NCBI GenBank assembly: GCA_003648225.1
Contig: QMOL01000174.1
Span: 1 to 6,479 of the forward strand
Length of the DNA: 6,479 nt
DNA from: Chlamydiota bacterium
GTDB lineage: Bacteria > Auribacterota > UBA3054 > B51-G9
Direction of reading: 5' to 3'
Shown piece after piece: positions 1 to 6,274 of the stretch. Position 1 is the first letter of the stretch, and the number at the start of each line of letters is the position of its first letter. The notes below the pieces were generated by a model. It saw nothing but the letters and a program-made list of their open reading frames with translations. It searched no databases and was not told where the DNA came from. Made by a program: the position numbers and the translations under genes.

Positions 1-858
1 AATGTGGTCGACATTTGTAATGTCGATAAAAGGATGTACTTCATCCCACGTTTCACGATGGATGCTGACGACATCATTTGTCGATTGACCGTAAATGTTT
101 GTGCCAAAGACCGTGATTAGATTATCGCCGTAGTCGACCGGAATTCCTGACACCTGAAACCTGACACCTGAAACCTGTATTAGGCCTGTTCCGCCCGAAA
201 GCGAATTTGTCCACCACATTTCACCGGCAATGTTTAGATTAGTCCCTGAAATTTCTGCTGAAGAAATGTTGTACGCAATAATGTGGTCGACATTTGTAAT
301 GTCGATGAACGGGTGAACTTCTGCAAATGTTTCACGATGAATACTGACAACATCATTTGTCGATTGACCATAAATATTTGTGCCGAAAATTGTGATTAAA
401 TTATCGCCGTGGTCAACTGAAACTTGAAACTGGAAATTTGAAATTGGGACGGTTCCAATGCCGCCTGTTAGTGTATTTGTCCACCCGAGTTGTCCTGCGA
501 TATTTAAATTTGTTCCGCTAATTTCTGCTGAAGAAATGTTGTAAGCAACTTCTGTTGGTGCATTCGTAATTTTTATAAAAGGATAAATTTCTTCAAACGT
601 TTCACGATGTATGGTTACAAAATCATTTGTGATCATACCTGAAACATTTGTACCGAAGACCGTTATTAAATTATCTCCATAATTAATATTGCTTATTGCA
701 ACAGAAAATCCGGGGGCAAAATAATTTGTTGATGTGGGATGTTGGTCGTTAATGTAAGTAAGTTGCCCTGCAATATTCAAATTTGTTCCGCTGATTTGAT
801 AAGTTTCAGTATCATAATTAATATTAATTGGCGAAGCGTTTGAAATATCAATAAAAGG
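1..858 (-). repeat. Tandem Ig-like modules of about 92 residues (three complete, fourth entering at the window edge)
   Basis: Module starts are at residues 945, 1037, 1127 and 1220, giving lengths of 92, 90 and 93. Each opens with PFI(D/K)I(S/T)NA or PFIDITNV and continues with ISGTNLNIAGQL. Each complete module then has a variable loop, YGDNLIT(V/I)FGTN, (S/T)NDxVxIHRETxxE and a hinge to the next. The newest-looking pair, modules 3 and 4, is identical over at least 27 bp (1-27 against 280-306). Modules 2 and 3 are identical over at least 24 bp (520-543 against 250-273). The fold assignment to Ig/cadherin-like beta sandwiches is inference from strand-like alternation and repeat length. More copies may lie beyond the left edge. 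Confidence 0.8.
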
Positions 859-3690
859 GAAACCAAAAGTGGTAAAATTAGTTGTATAATTTGCCCAAGC
901 TACCCCGCCGGAATTAGTAGCATAACATCGATAATAATATTTTGTATTTTGTTGAAGACCTGTAATTGTGCTTGAAAAGTTTCCGGTTTGAATTCCCATA
1001 TTTATAAAATGGTCCCAACTTCCTGTAGAAGTGCCGGCGTCATTATCGCCCCAGGCGATTGCTGCGACAGGATTTTCCCCGCCTGTGTATGTAACTTCAC
1101 CGCGCAACGTTGCTGAATTTTCGGTAATGTCTGTGGCACCGTTAGCATTGTTTATTCTTGGTGGCGGAGTGATAAATTGTTCGAAGATATAGGCGTCAGA
1201 TGAATTTCTGGCAATAGCAACCATAACATCCCCATCAACTGATACATTTGATCCAAAAGCATCAGAAACTGTAATTTTTTGGACTTTACCCCACGCATTA
1301 ACTCCGTCAGCATTACGCTCGTAAACATAAACTGACCCTAATCCATCATATGGAGCACCTATTACAGCAACATCGCCAAATATAGAAACAGAATAGCCGA
1401 GACTTGCGTTATTGACTGAAACAGTCAATTTTTTAACTTCACCCCAAACATTTATTCCGCCGAAATTACGTTCATAAATATACGCCGCACTTTCATTGCC
1501 GGGCCTTCCAATAAGAACGACATCGCCATCAACGGCAACTGAGTAACCGAATTCATTTGTTGCTTTTATATCTGAAGCGATAAGTTTTTTTGTTTCTCCC
1601 CAATTATTTATACCGCCTGAATTACGCTCATAAATATATGTCAGCCCGGAATCATAACCATAATTATCATTAAATGGCGCTCCAACAGCAATTACATCTC
1701 CATTGACGGCGACCGATTTGCCAAATTGAGCATCACTACTTGCATCAGAAGCATTAAGTTTTTTTACCTGTCCCCAAGTGTTTATACCCCCATAATTTCT
1801 TTCGAAAACATATGCTGCGCCAGATATTGAACCTCCAGCATTATCATATTGTGCACCTATTACAGCAACATTGCCGTCAATGTCTACCGACTTACCAAAT
1901 AGGTTCCCGGTATGAGAATCAGAAGCCAACAATTTCTTCGTTTGTCCCCAATTATTTATACCCCCATAATTTCTTTCAAATATGTATGCTGAACCATGTT
2001 TTGAAACAGTGCTATCCGTCATACCAACAATTATTACATCTCCATCCACGGCGACCGATTGGCCAAATTGATCGCTCCATTCTCCATCTGAAGGAATCAA
2101 CTTTTTAACTTGCCCCCAATTATTTATACCCCCAGCATTTCGTTCGAAAACATATGCAGTTCCGTAATCATCACCCCAATACATTCCTACAACAGCCACA
2201 TCTCCTGCAACCGAAGCAACACTCCCTACATGTGTTTTTTTTGCAACTTCACTGAATTCTTTAGTTTCAGTTGAAGCAGGAATAATATAAGCAGCACCAG
2301 CTGATGTTCCTCCGGAATCATCACCAATAGCGCCAATAATAATTATATCTCCTTCAATTCCAACCGAATAGCCGAAGACATCGTTTGCCTGCCCATTGGA
2401 AGCTGCGATTTTTTTTGTTTCATCCCATGAATTTGTTCCGCCGGCATTTCGCTTAAAAATATAGGCTGCACCTGATTGAGAGCCACCGGAATCCTCCAAA
2501 TATGCACCAATAACAATTATATCACCGTTTACAGAAACAGAGCTTCCAAAGCGGTCAGATGGTTCTGCATCGGATGCAACAATTTTTTTTACTTTTCCCC
2601 AATTATTAGTACCATGGAAATTGCGTTCATAAATAAAAACCGCGCCGCCCTCCGGAGTGTTCCAAGCACCAACAACAGCAACATCTCCGTCAACCGAAAC
2701 AGCATTTCCGAAATAATATGTATTTGTTTCAGCGACTTTTTTTACTTGTCCCCAAGCATTAACACCGCCGTAATTTCTTTCAAAAATATATGCCGCACCG
2801 GAGTAAGAAACTATTGCATTTTCCATATACGCACCAACAACGGCAACATCACCTGCGATTGAAACCGCCATACCGAAATAAGCATCTTCCATTGGCGTTG
2901 ACGCAACAAGTTTTTTAACCTGACCCCAGTTATTCGCTCCACCGGAATCGCGTTCAAAAATATATGCCGCGCCGGCGCGTGTTGCCCCGGTTGATTCACT
3001 TATAGCACCAACAACCAAAACATCGCCGGCAACAGCGACCGAAATGCCGAAAATATCATTAGCCTCCAAATCAGATGAAGCAATTTTCTTAACTTGTCCC
3101 CAATTATTTATCCCGCCATAGTTTCTTTCAAAAATATATGCCGCACCGGCATTATTACCGCCCGCATCTTCATACGGCGAACCAACAACAATAACATCAC
3201 CTGCAACAGTAACTGAATAACCGAATTTATCATCTGCTTGAGCATCTAAAGCAACGAGTTTTTTAACTTCGCCCCAGTTGTTTGTTCCGCCATAATTTCG
3301 TTCAAAAATATAAGCTGCGCCGGCTTTATTACCTCCTGCATCTTCTTCTTCAGCACCGACAACAGCAACATCACCGGCAACCGCTACAGAATATCCAAAA
3401 TAATCATATGCCTGAGCATCGGAAGCTGTAAGTTTAATTTCCGAACCGGAAAGCGGTGCTAAAGGGGAAATCCCTTTGGAGTCTTGGATTATTGGGTTAA
3501 TGGGTGATTGTTCATTATGCGGTTGGAGCGACTGAATCTGCTTTTGGATTTTCTGCCACGAGGAAGCGTCAAGACCGGTTGGTATTTCACCAAGCTTAAT
3601 ATTTTGAGATTCAGCAGATATTTTTTTTGCGCCAAATAGAAAGCTAAGAACTAAAATAATGATAAATAGGTTTAACGCATTCGTTTTCAT
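1..3690 (-). CDS. Exported multi-domain protein: signal peptide, 14 FG-GAP-type propeller repeats, fibronectin-like domain, tandem Ig-like modules (C-terminus outside window)
   Basis: Seen: 1230 codons without a stop from ATG at 3690 to the left edge. The start is supported by GAGGTG five bases upstream and by a signal peptide: K2, a hydrophobic core at about residues 5-20, and a possible cut after ISA at 24-26. After a polar linker (27-85) come 14 blades of about 57 residues (86-838) on the pattern FGxSVAVxGDVxVVGA, an acidic/GG loop, GAAYIFERN, GGxNNWGQVKKL. Then follow a PPP linker, a fibronectin-type-III-like domain (about 845-942, core YYYRCYATNSGG), and Ig-like modules from 945, 1037, 1127 and 1220. 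Family knowledge: the blades match the FG-GAP_2 style of integrin-alpha-like beta-propellers. Inference: a surface or secreted binding or adhesion protein; the ligand is unknown and no catalytic motif is visible. The C-terminus, which would show the anchoring mode, lies outside the window. Confidence 0.93.
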   Translation of the reverse strand, partial: MKTNALNLFIIILVLSFLFGAKKISAESQNIKLGEIPTGLDASSWQKIQKQIQSLQPHNEQSPINPIIQDSKGISPLAPLSGSEIKLTASDAQAYDYFGYSVAVAGDVAVVGAEEEDAGGNKAGAAYIFERNYGGTNNWGEVKKLVALDAQADDKFGYSVTVAGDVIVVGSPYEDAGGNNAGAAYIFERNYGGINNWGQVKKIASSDLEANDIFGISVAVAGDVLVVGAISESTGATRAGAAYIFERDSGGANNWGQVKKLVASTPMEDAYFGMAVSIAGDVAVVGAYMENAIVSYSGAAYIFERNYGGVNAWGQVKKVAETNTYYFGNAVSVDGDVAVVGAWNTPEGGAVFIYERNFHGTNNWGKVKKIVASDAEPSDRFGSSVSVNGDIIVIGAYLEDSGGSQSGAAYIFKRNAGGTNSWDETKKIAASNGQANDVFGYSVGIEGDIIIIGAIGDDSGGTSAGAAYIIPASTETKEFSEVAKKTHVGSVASVAGDVAVVGMYWGDDYGTAYVFERNAGGINNWGQVKKLIPSDGEWSDQFGQSVAVDGDVIIVGMTDSTVSKHGSAYIFERNYGGINNWGQTKKLLASDSHTGNLFGKSVDIDGNVAVIGAQYDNAGGSISGAAYVFERNYGGINTWGQVKKLNASDASSDAQFGKSVAVNGDVIAVGAPFNDNYGYDSGLTYIYERNSGGINNWGETKKLIASDIKATNEFGYSVAVDGDVVLIGRPGNESAAYIYERNFGGINVWGEVKKLTVSVNNASLGYSVSIFGDVAVIGAPYDGLGSVYVYERNADGVNAWGKVQKITVSDAFGSNVSVDGDVMVAIARNSSDAYIFEQFITPPPRINNANGATDITENSATLRGEVTYTGGENPVAAIAWGDNDAGTSTGSWDHFINMGIQTGNFSSTITGLQQNTKYYYRCYATNSGGVAWANYTTNFTTFGFPFIDISNASPININYDTETYQISGTNLNIAGQLTYINDQHPTSTNYFAPGFSVAISNINYGDNLITVFGTNVSGMITNDFVTIHRETFEEIYPFIKITNAPTEVAYNISSAEISGTNLNIAGQLGWTNTLTGGIGTVPISNFQFQVSVDHGDNLITIFGTNIYGQSTNDVVSIHRETFAEVHPFIDITNVDHIIAYNISSAEISGTNLNIAGEMWWTNSLSGGTGLIQVSGVRFQVSGIPVDYGDNLITVFGTNIYGQSTNDVVSIHRETWDEVHPFIDITNVDHI
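146..177. repeat. 14-bp tandem repeat, about 2.3 copies, inside an Ig-like module
   Basis: The unit cctgacacctgaaa occurs exactly at 146-159 and again at 160-173, followed by cctg. Read on the coding strand it gives QVSGVRFQVSG in the variable loop of module 3. At the same place module 2 has VPISNFQFQVSV. Because 14 is not a multiple of three, the two copies are translated in different frames. Similar QVSGVRFQVSG-type peptides occur, from memory, as nomadic short repeats in unrelated proteins of environmental bacteria; this was not searched. Confidence 0.75.
865..1158 (-). other. Fibronectin type III-like domain in the FG-GAP protein
   Basis: About residues 845-942 follow the PPP linker. The visible pattern is GATDITENSATLRGEV, a GGENP turn, AIAWGD, SWDHFINMG, then GLQQNTKYYYRCYATNSGG and a terminal TTNFTT. 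The late YYYRCYATN strand and the preceding GL-x-N-T turn are the usual fibronectin type III signature. Very similar domains recur beside repeat arrays in large secreted proteins of PVC-group bacteria (recalled, not searched). It probably acts as a spacer or a protein- or glycan-contact module between the propellers and the Ig-like array. Confidence 0.7.
1177..3435 (-). repeat. Array of 14 FG-GAP-type blade repeats, apparently two groups of seven
   Basis: Fourteen copies of a unit of about 50-57 residues can be counted by their GDV-type cores (GDVAVVGA, GDVIVVGS, GDVLVVGA, GDIIIIGA, GNVAVIGA and so on). Most copies carry GAAYIFERN and NNWGQVKKL. Copy 7 (coding 2221-2361) loses the FERN/GG/NNWG part and reads AAYIIPASTETKEF, then THVGSVA in place of the FG.S motif. 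Copy 14 also ends irregularly, at AYIFEQFITPPP. Known: integrin-alpha FG-GAP propellers have seven blades. Inference: two consecutive seven-bladed propellers. The coding DNA of several blades is close to identical over short runs, for example around 2779-2797, 2958-2976 and 3126-3144, which is compatible with duplication and recombination between blades. Confidence 0.85.
3613..3690 (-). other. Signal peptide of the FG-GAP protein
   Basis: Residues 1-26 have the usual three-part form. There is a short basic N-region (MK), then a hydrophobic core (LFIIILVLSFLFGA) and a C-region ending KKISA before ESQN. The two lysines after the core are slightly unusual just before a cleavage site, so the exact cut is uncertain, and an uncleaved anchor is possible. 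The peptide predicts Sec-dependent export and supports the chosen start codon. Confidence 0.8.
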
Positions 3691-3695
3691 AATCA

Positions 3696-3701
3696 CACCT
3701 C
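3696..3701 (-). promoter_or_regulatory. Ribosome binding site of the FG-GAP protein gene
   Basis: GAGGTG on the minus strand lies five bases before the ATG at 3690. It is a strong Shine-Dalgarno match at good spacing and fixes this ATG as the start, in agreement with the signal peptide that follows. Confidence 0.85.
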
Positions 3702-3718
3702 AATAAAAAAATTGAATG

Positions 3719-3744
3719 TCCCATTTTTAAAAAAGAAAAAGGGA
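3719..3744 (-). other. AT-rich hairpin in the leader of the FG-GAP gene
   Basis: On the minus strand TCCCTTTTT (3744-3736) can pair with AAAAA-T-GGGA (3728-3719) around a seven-base loop, with one bulged base. A run of seven T (3711-3705) follows shortly after, just before the ribosome binding site. This could be a weak attenuator or a leader stem that affects translation. Chance pairing in AT-rich DNA is equally possible. Confidence 0.25.
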
Positions 3745-3812
3745 ATAGAGGACCAACACTATTCAGACACTGCTCAGAAATTTAATAAAAATTTCAGAAA
3801 ACTGACATTAGT

Positions 3813-3841
3813 ATTATACTCTTTATTTAAAAAATCTGCAA
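3813..3841 (-). promoter_or_regulatory. Candidate sigma70-type promoter of the FG-GAP gene
   Basis: On the minus strand a perfect TATAAT (3818-3813) follows TTGCAG (3841-3836) with exactly 17 bases between. The -10 box is ideal and the -35 box matches TTGACA at three positions, including TTG. The surroundings are AT-rich. Transcription would begin near 3805, giving a leader of about 115 bases that contains the hairpin at 3719-3744. This placement argues that the gene can be transcribed separately from the beta-helix gene upstream. Confidence 0.5.
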
Positions 3842-3910
3842 ATTAATTCTTTGGATAGTTTTTCCGTTTTTTGGATTTGACCCACTAATATTCATATTGC
3901 ATGTAAGGTG

Positions 3911-4026
3911 ATTTTATCGTAGCCTGCGATAACTCTGAAAGTGTTGCTCAATAGTTTGAACAAGCCCTACAGGCTCGAACTTTCTCAATCTATTATCCTA
4001 CGCGGTGCCGCAGGCTACGATGAATT
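3911..4026. repeat. Imperfect palindromic element, REP/MITE-like
   Basis: Outer arms of 13 bp match perfectly as an inverted repeat: atcgtagcctgcg at 3916-3928 and its complement at 4009-4021. With two mismatches the arms extend to 18 bp (3911-3928 and 4009-4026). Inside, further pairings nest in register: 3950-3954 with 3990-3994, 3956-3959 with 3985-3988, and 3961-3966 with 3972-3977 around the loop ctaca, where one pair is G-U on the minus strand. The right arm region cctacgcggtgccgcagg (3998-4014) can also fold on itself. The element is more GC-rich than its flanks. It does not encode a protein and no U-run follows it, so a canonical terminator is unlikely. The best reading is a dispersed intergenic repeat (REP-like or MITE); a structured RNA is the alternative. 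Confidence 0.6.
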
Positions 4027-4040
4027 ATCCCATTGGGATA
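4026..4040. repeat. 15-bp palindrome tatccca-t-tgggata
   Basis: Seven-base arms (4026-4032 and 4034-4040) are perfectly complementary around one base. It sits 36 bp downstream of the beta-helix stop codon and abuts the larger palindromic element. As RNA it could form a six-pair hairpin with a three-base loop, but no U-tract follows on the minus strand. It could be an operator half-site pair, an mRNA 3'-end stabiliser or a chance palindrome. Confidence 0.4.
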
Positions 4041-4075
4041 TTTATTTTGAACGATTGTAATTAATTATCAAAATT

Positions 4076-6274
4076 CTATTTTTTATATTTCCTCCGGCTA
4101 ATAAATAATAAAAAATAAATGATAAATGATAAATAGAAAGGTTCCGGCACAAATTCATAACAGCCAATGTCAACTTTTCCGGCATAGATTCGCGGGTTGC
4201 CGTCTAAATCGGTTGCCGGCGGATCCATCCAAACCATATTAAAACCTGCATCAATACACGGGGAACCGAATTGAAGGTGATAGTCATTTCCAACCGAACT
4301 GACAAACATCGGATTATCCGGGATGCATTGGTTACCGCCGGGCAGATTATTTGTTGGAGTAGTGCAGCAATAACTAAAAAGAACTCCTGAATGATAAGTT
4401 TTCCAATTACTCCCGCCTGAGAACGCCTGATTATTATAAATAATAGTATTGACAACAGTTCCGCCATTAGAACAAATAATACCTCCGCCATAATAAAAGG
4501 CATGATTATCGGCAATAGTGCAATTAAATAACGCACCACCTTCATTGAAATAAATACCACCACCGTAAGGAGCCAAATTCATTCCTGAAATCAAACAATT
4601 AGTTAAAGTGCCACCCTGACAGCAATAAACCCCACCACCATAACTTTTTGCACTGTTACTATTAATAATACAATCTGAAACTGAGCAATCCCAACTACAA
4701 AAAATACCTCCACCAAGATTTGCGTTATTACTGCTTATTGTACATTTGTCAACTGTACTTTCCCAACAATATACACCGCCACCGTAATTGGAGCACGAAT
4801 TACCATAAATAGTGCATAAAGAAACTGCATTACTACCGTCACAATAAACCCCACCACCGTTATCACGAGAAGTATTATCATTAATTATACAGCCGGAAAC
4901 TATACCGCCATGATAACAGTAACTCCCGCCACCCTCTAGCTCAGAGTTATTTTTACTAATTATACAATTGGTGACAATACCATCTAAAAAGCAATAAGCT
5001 CCTCCTCCAACATAAGTTTCAGATGAATTACTAATTATTGAACAACTATGGATTAAACCGCCCTGATCGCAGCAGATTCCACCGCCACCACCAATTTTTG
5101 TTTTATTTTCAACAATTGTGCAATCGGAGACAAAACCACCCATCTTACAACAAATCCCGCCGCCGCTTTTTTTAGAAGTATTATCATTAATTATGCAATC
5201 CAGGATTTCGCCACCAAAAGAACAATAAATCCCCCCACCATCTTCATTTTCAGTCCAGTTCCCACCAATAATACAGTTTGAGATTATACTGCCCTGACCA
5301 CAGGAAATTCCTCCGCCATAACTGGTGGCACGATTACCGCTGATTGTACAATTTAATATTTCGCTATTGGTATTGCATTCAACTCCTCCACCATAAGAAG
5401 CATCATTATTATAAATTTCAGAAGTTAATATTTTACCACCGTAATAGCAAGAAACTCCACCACCGTCACTAGCTTCATTGACACTAAATACACAATTTGA
5501 AATTGTGCCACCGTAAAAACAATAAGAACCTCCACCATTAAAAGAAGCATTGTTATAAGAAGAAGTACAGCCTAAAACCATACCACCATGGTCAAAATAT
5601 ATTCCGCCTCCCTCATCTGCATCATTGTGATAATAAGTACAACCGGAGATTATACCGCCAAAATTACAGTAGGCACCGCCTCCACGAGAAGCATTATTTC
5701 CATTTATCGTGCAGTCGGTAATAGCACATCCGTTAGTGCAAAATAATCCCCCGCCTTCACTTGCTGAATTGCTTTTAATAATACAGCCTAAAATTTCGCT
5801 ACCGATTTGTAAATATATCCCTCCACCTTCATAGGCATTATTACCCTCAACAGAAGCATTTATAAAAACAGCTGTGGAAGCAACAATAAACATTCCACCA
5901 CCATCATTTCCCGCATGTCCTGCTCGTATTTTAGCTCCACCACTTGCGATAAATTCTGAATTACCCATCCAAATACACCCACCCGAGTCGCTTGCAACGC
6001 CATCACTCACGCGACAATTTTTTCCTGAAATAATTATGGAAGAATTCACGGCATAAATACCTCCGCCGCAACCGTTTGTAACTTGATTTTCATCAAAAGC
6101 ATCACCTATAGAAGTATTTTCTCCGAAGATATTGCACAAACCGCAATTCTCGAGATAAATCCCTCCTCCTTTTGATATTGCAATATTTTCAACTACAATT
6201 GCTGCGCCGTTAATTGTCAAATTCTTACTGTTGGCAGCTATTCCTCCGCCAACAGACGAGAAATTAAAATACAC
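4076..6274 (-). CDS. Cys-rich right-handed beta-helix repeat protein with choice-of-anchor-Q-like segment and PEP-CTERM-like tail (main part, frame-shifted from its 5' part)
   Basis: Seen: a 732-codon frame ending in TAG at 4076. Coils of about 24-25 residues repeat on the pattern GGG(I/V)YC, then GG, then (N/D/S)C(T/I)IxxN, to about residue 637. A segment follows with NPMFV, GSPCIDAG, DLDGNPR and VDIGCYEF (654-708), then VPEP (709-712), a hydrophobic stretch (713-725) and RRKYKK. Known: the GSPCIDAG/DLDGNPR/CYEF pattern is that of choice-of-anchor-Q C-termini. Stacked GGG-N repeats are typical of pectate-lyase-like or Pmp-like parallel beta-helices. The tail resembles PEP-CTERM substrates of exosortases. 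The apparent start at 6274 is a GTG with no ribosome binding site. Coil sequence continues upstream in another frame, so this is not a real start. By my count about 48 residues are cysteine, most of them at two fixed positions per coil. I infer a surface-exposed structural, adhesive or glycan-binding protein; no catalytic residues are recognisable. Confidence 0.88.
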   Translation of the reverse strand: MYFNFSSVGGGIAANSKNLTINGAAIVVENIAISKGGGIYLENCGLCNIFGENTSIGDAFDENQVTNGCGGGIYAVNSSIIISGKNCRVSDGVASDSGGCIWMGNSEFIASGGAKIRAGHAGNDGGGMFIVASTAVFINASVEGNNAYEGGGIYLQIGSEILGCIIKSNSASEGGGLFCTNGCAITDCTINGNNASRGGGAYCNFGGIISGCTYYHNDADEGGGIYFDHGGMVLGCTSSYNNASFNGGGSYCFYGGTISNCVFSVNEASDGGGVSCYYGGKILTSEIYNNDASYGGGVECNTNSEILNCTISGNRATSYGGGISCGQGSIISNCIIGGNWTENEDGGGIYCSFGGEILDCIINDNTSKKSGGGICCKMGGFVSDCTIVENKTKIGGGGGICCDQGGLIHSCSIISNSSETYVGGGAYCFLDGIVTNCIISKNNSELEGGGSYCYHGGIVSGCIINDNTSRDNGGGVYCDGSNAVSLCTIYGNSCSNYGGGVYCWESTVDKCTISSNNANLGGGIFCSWDCSVSDCIINSNSAKSYGGGVYCCQGGTLTNCLISGMNLAPYGGGIYFNEGGALFNCTIADNHAFYYGGGIICSNGGTVVNTIIYNNQAFSGGSNWKTYHSGVLFSYCCTTPTNNLPGGNQCIPDNPMFVSSVGNDYHLQFGSPCIDAGFNMVWMDPPATDLDGNPRIYAGKVDIGCYEFVPEPFYLSFIIYFLLFISRRKYKK
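4079..4150 (-). other. PEP-CTERM-like sorting signal
   Basis: The last 24 residues read VPEP, then FYLSFIIYFLLFI, then SRRKYKK. This is the three-part layout of PEP-CTERM signals: a PEP motif, one membrane segment and a basic cluster at the extreme C-terminus. Such proteins are exported and then cleaved by an exosortase in Gram-negative bacteria, often those with exopolysaccharide gene clusters. The membrane segment here is short (about 13 residues). No exosortase gene is in the window. Confidence 0.8.

Larger units (their letters stand above)
3691..4075. other. Gene-free region between the two minus-strand genes
   Basis: These 385 bp contain no convincing open reading frame on either strand. 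The part next to the FG-GAP gene (3691-3845) holds its binding site, leader and promoter candidate. The middle part (about 3845-3910) is AT-rich with no structure I can support. The part nearer the beta-helix gene holds the palindromic element 3911-4026 and a small palindrome at 4026-4040. No hairpin directly followed by a U-run is seen after the beta-helix stop codon, so its terminator is unclear. Confidence 0.7.

Noticed and set aside
1812..2108. Plus-strand open frame of 98 codons
   Set aside because: It is an antisense shadow of the FG-GAP blades, rich in His, Gln and Tyr from reversed blade codons.
2476..2862. Plus-strand open frame of 128 codons opposite the FG-GAP gene
   Set aside because: It lies wholly inside the strongly supported minus-strand gene, repeats its periodicity in antisense, and has no ribosome binding site or recognisable domain.
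2811..2999. Minus-strand 62-codon frame within the FG-GAP gene
   Set aside because: It is an out-of-frame shadow of the real gene with no support of its own.
3911..4026. Palindromic element as an intrinsic terminator of the beta-helix gene
   Set aside because: The long arms are separated by about 80 bases and no U-run follows on the minus strand.
4204..4563. Minus-strand 119-codon hydrophobic-looking frame
   Set aside because: It overlaps the beta-helix gene in another frame. Its hydrophobicity comes from shifted Ile/Asn-rich coil codons, and it has no ribosome binding site.
5874..6056. Plus-strand 60-codon proline-rich frame
   Set aside because: It is an antisense shadow of the GGG-rich coils, since reversed Gly codons read as Pro.
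6272..6274. GTG at 6274 as a true start of the 732-codon frame
   Set aside because: There is no ribosome binding site or signal peptide, and coil sequence continues directly upstream in the neighbouring frame. A frameshift explains it better.
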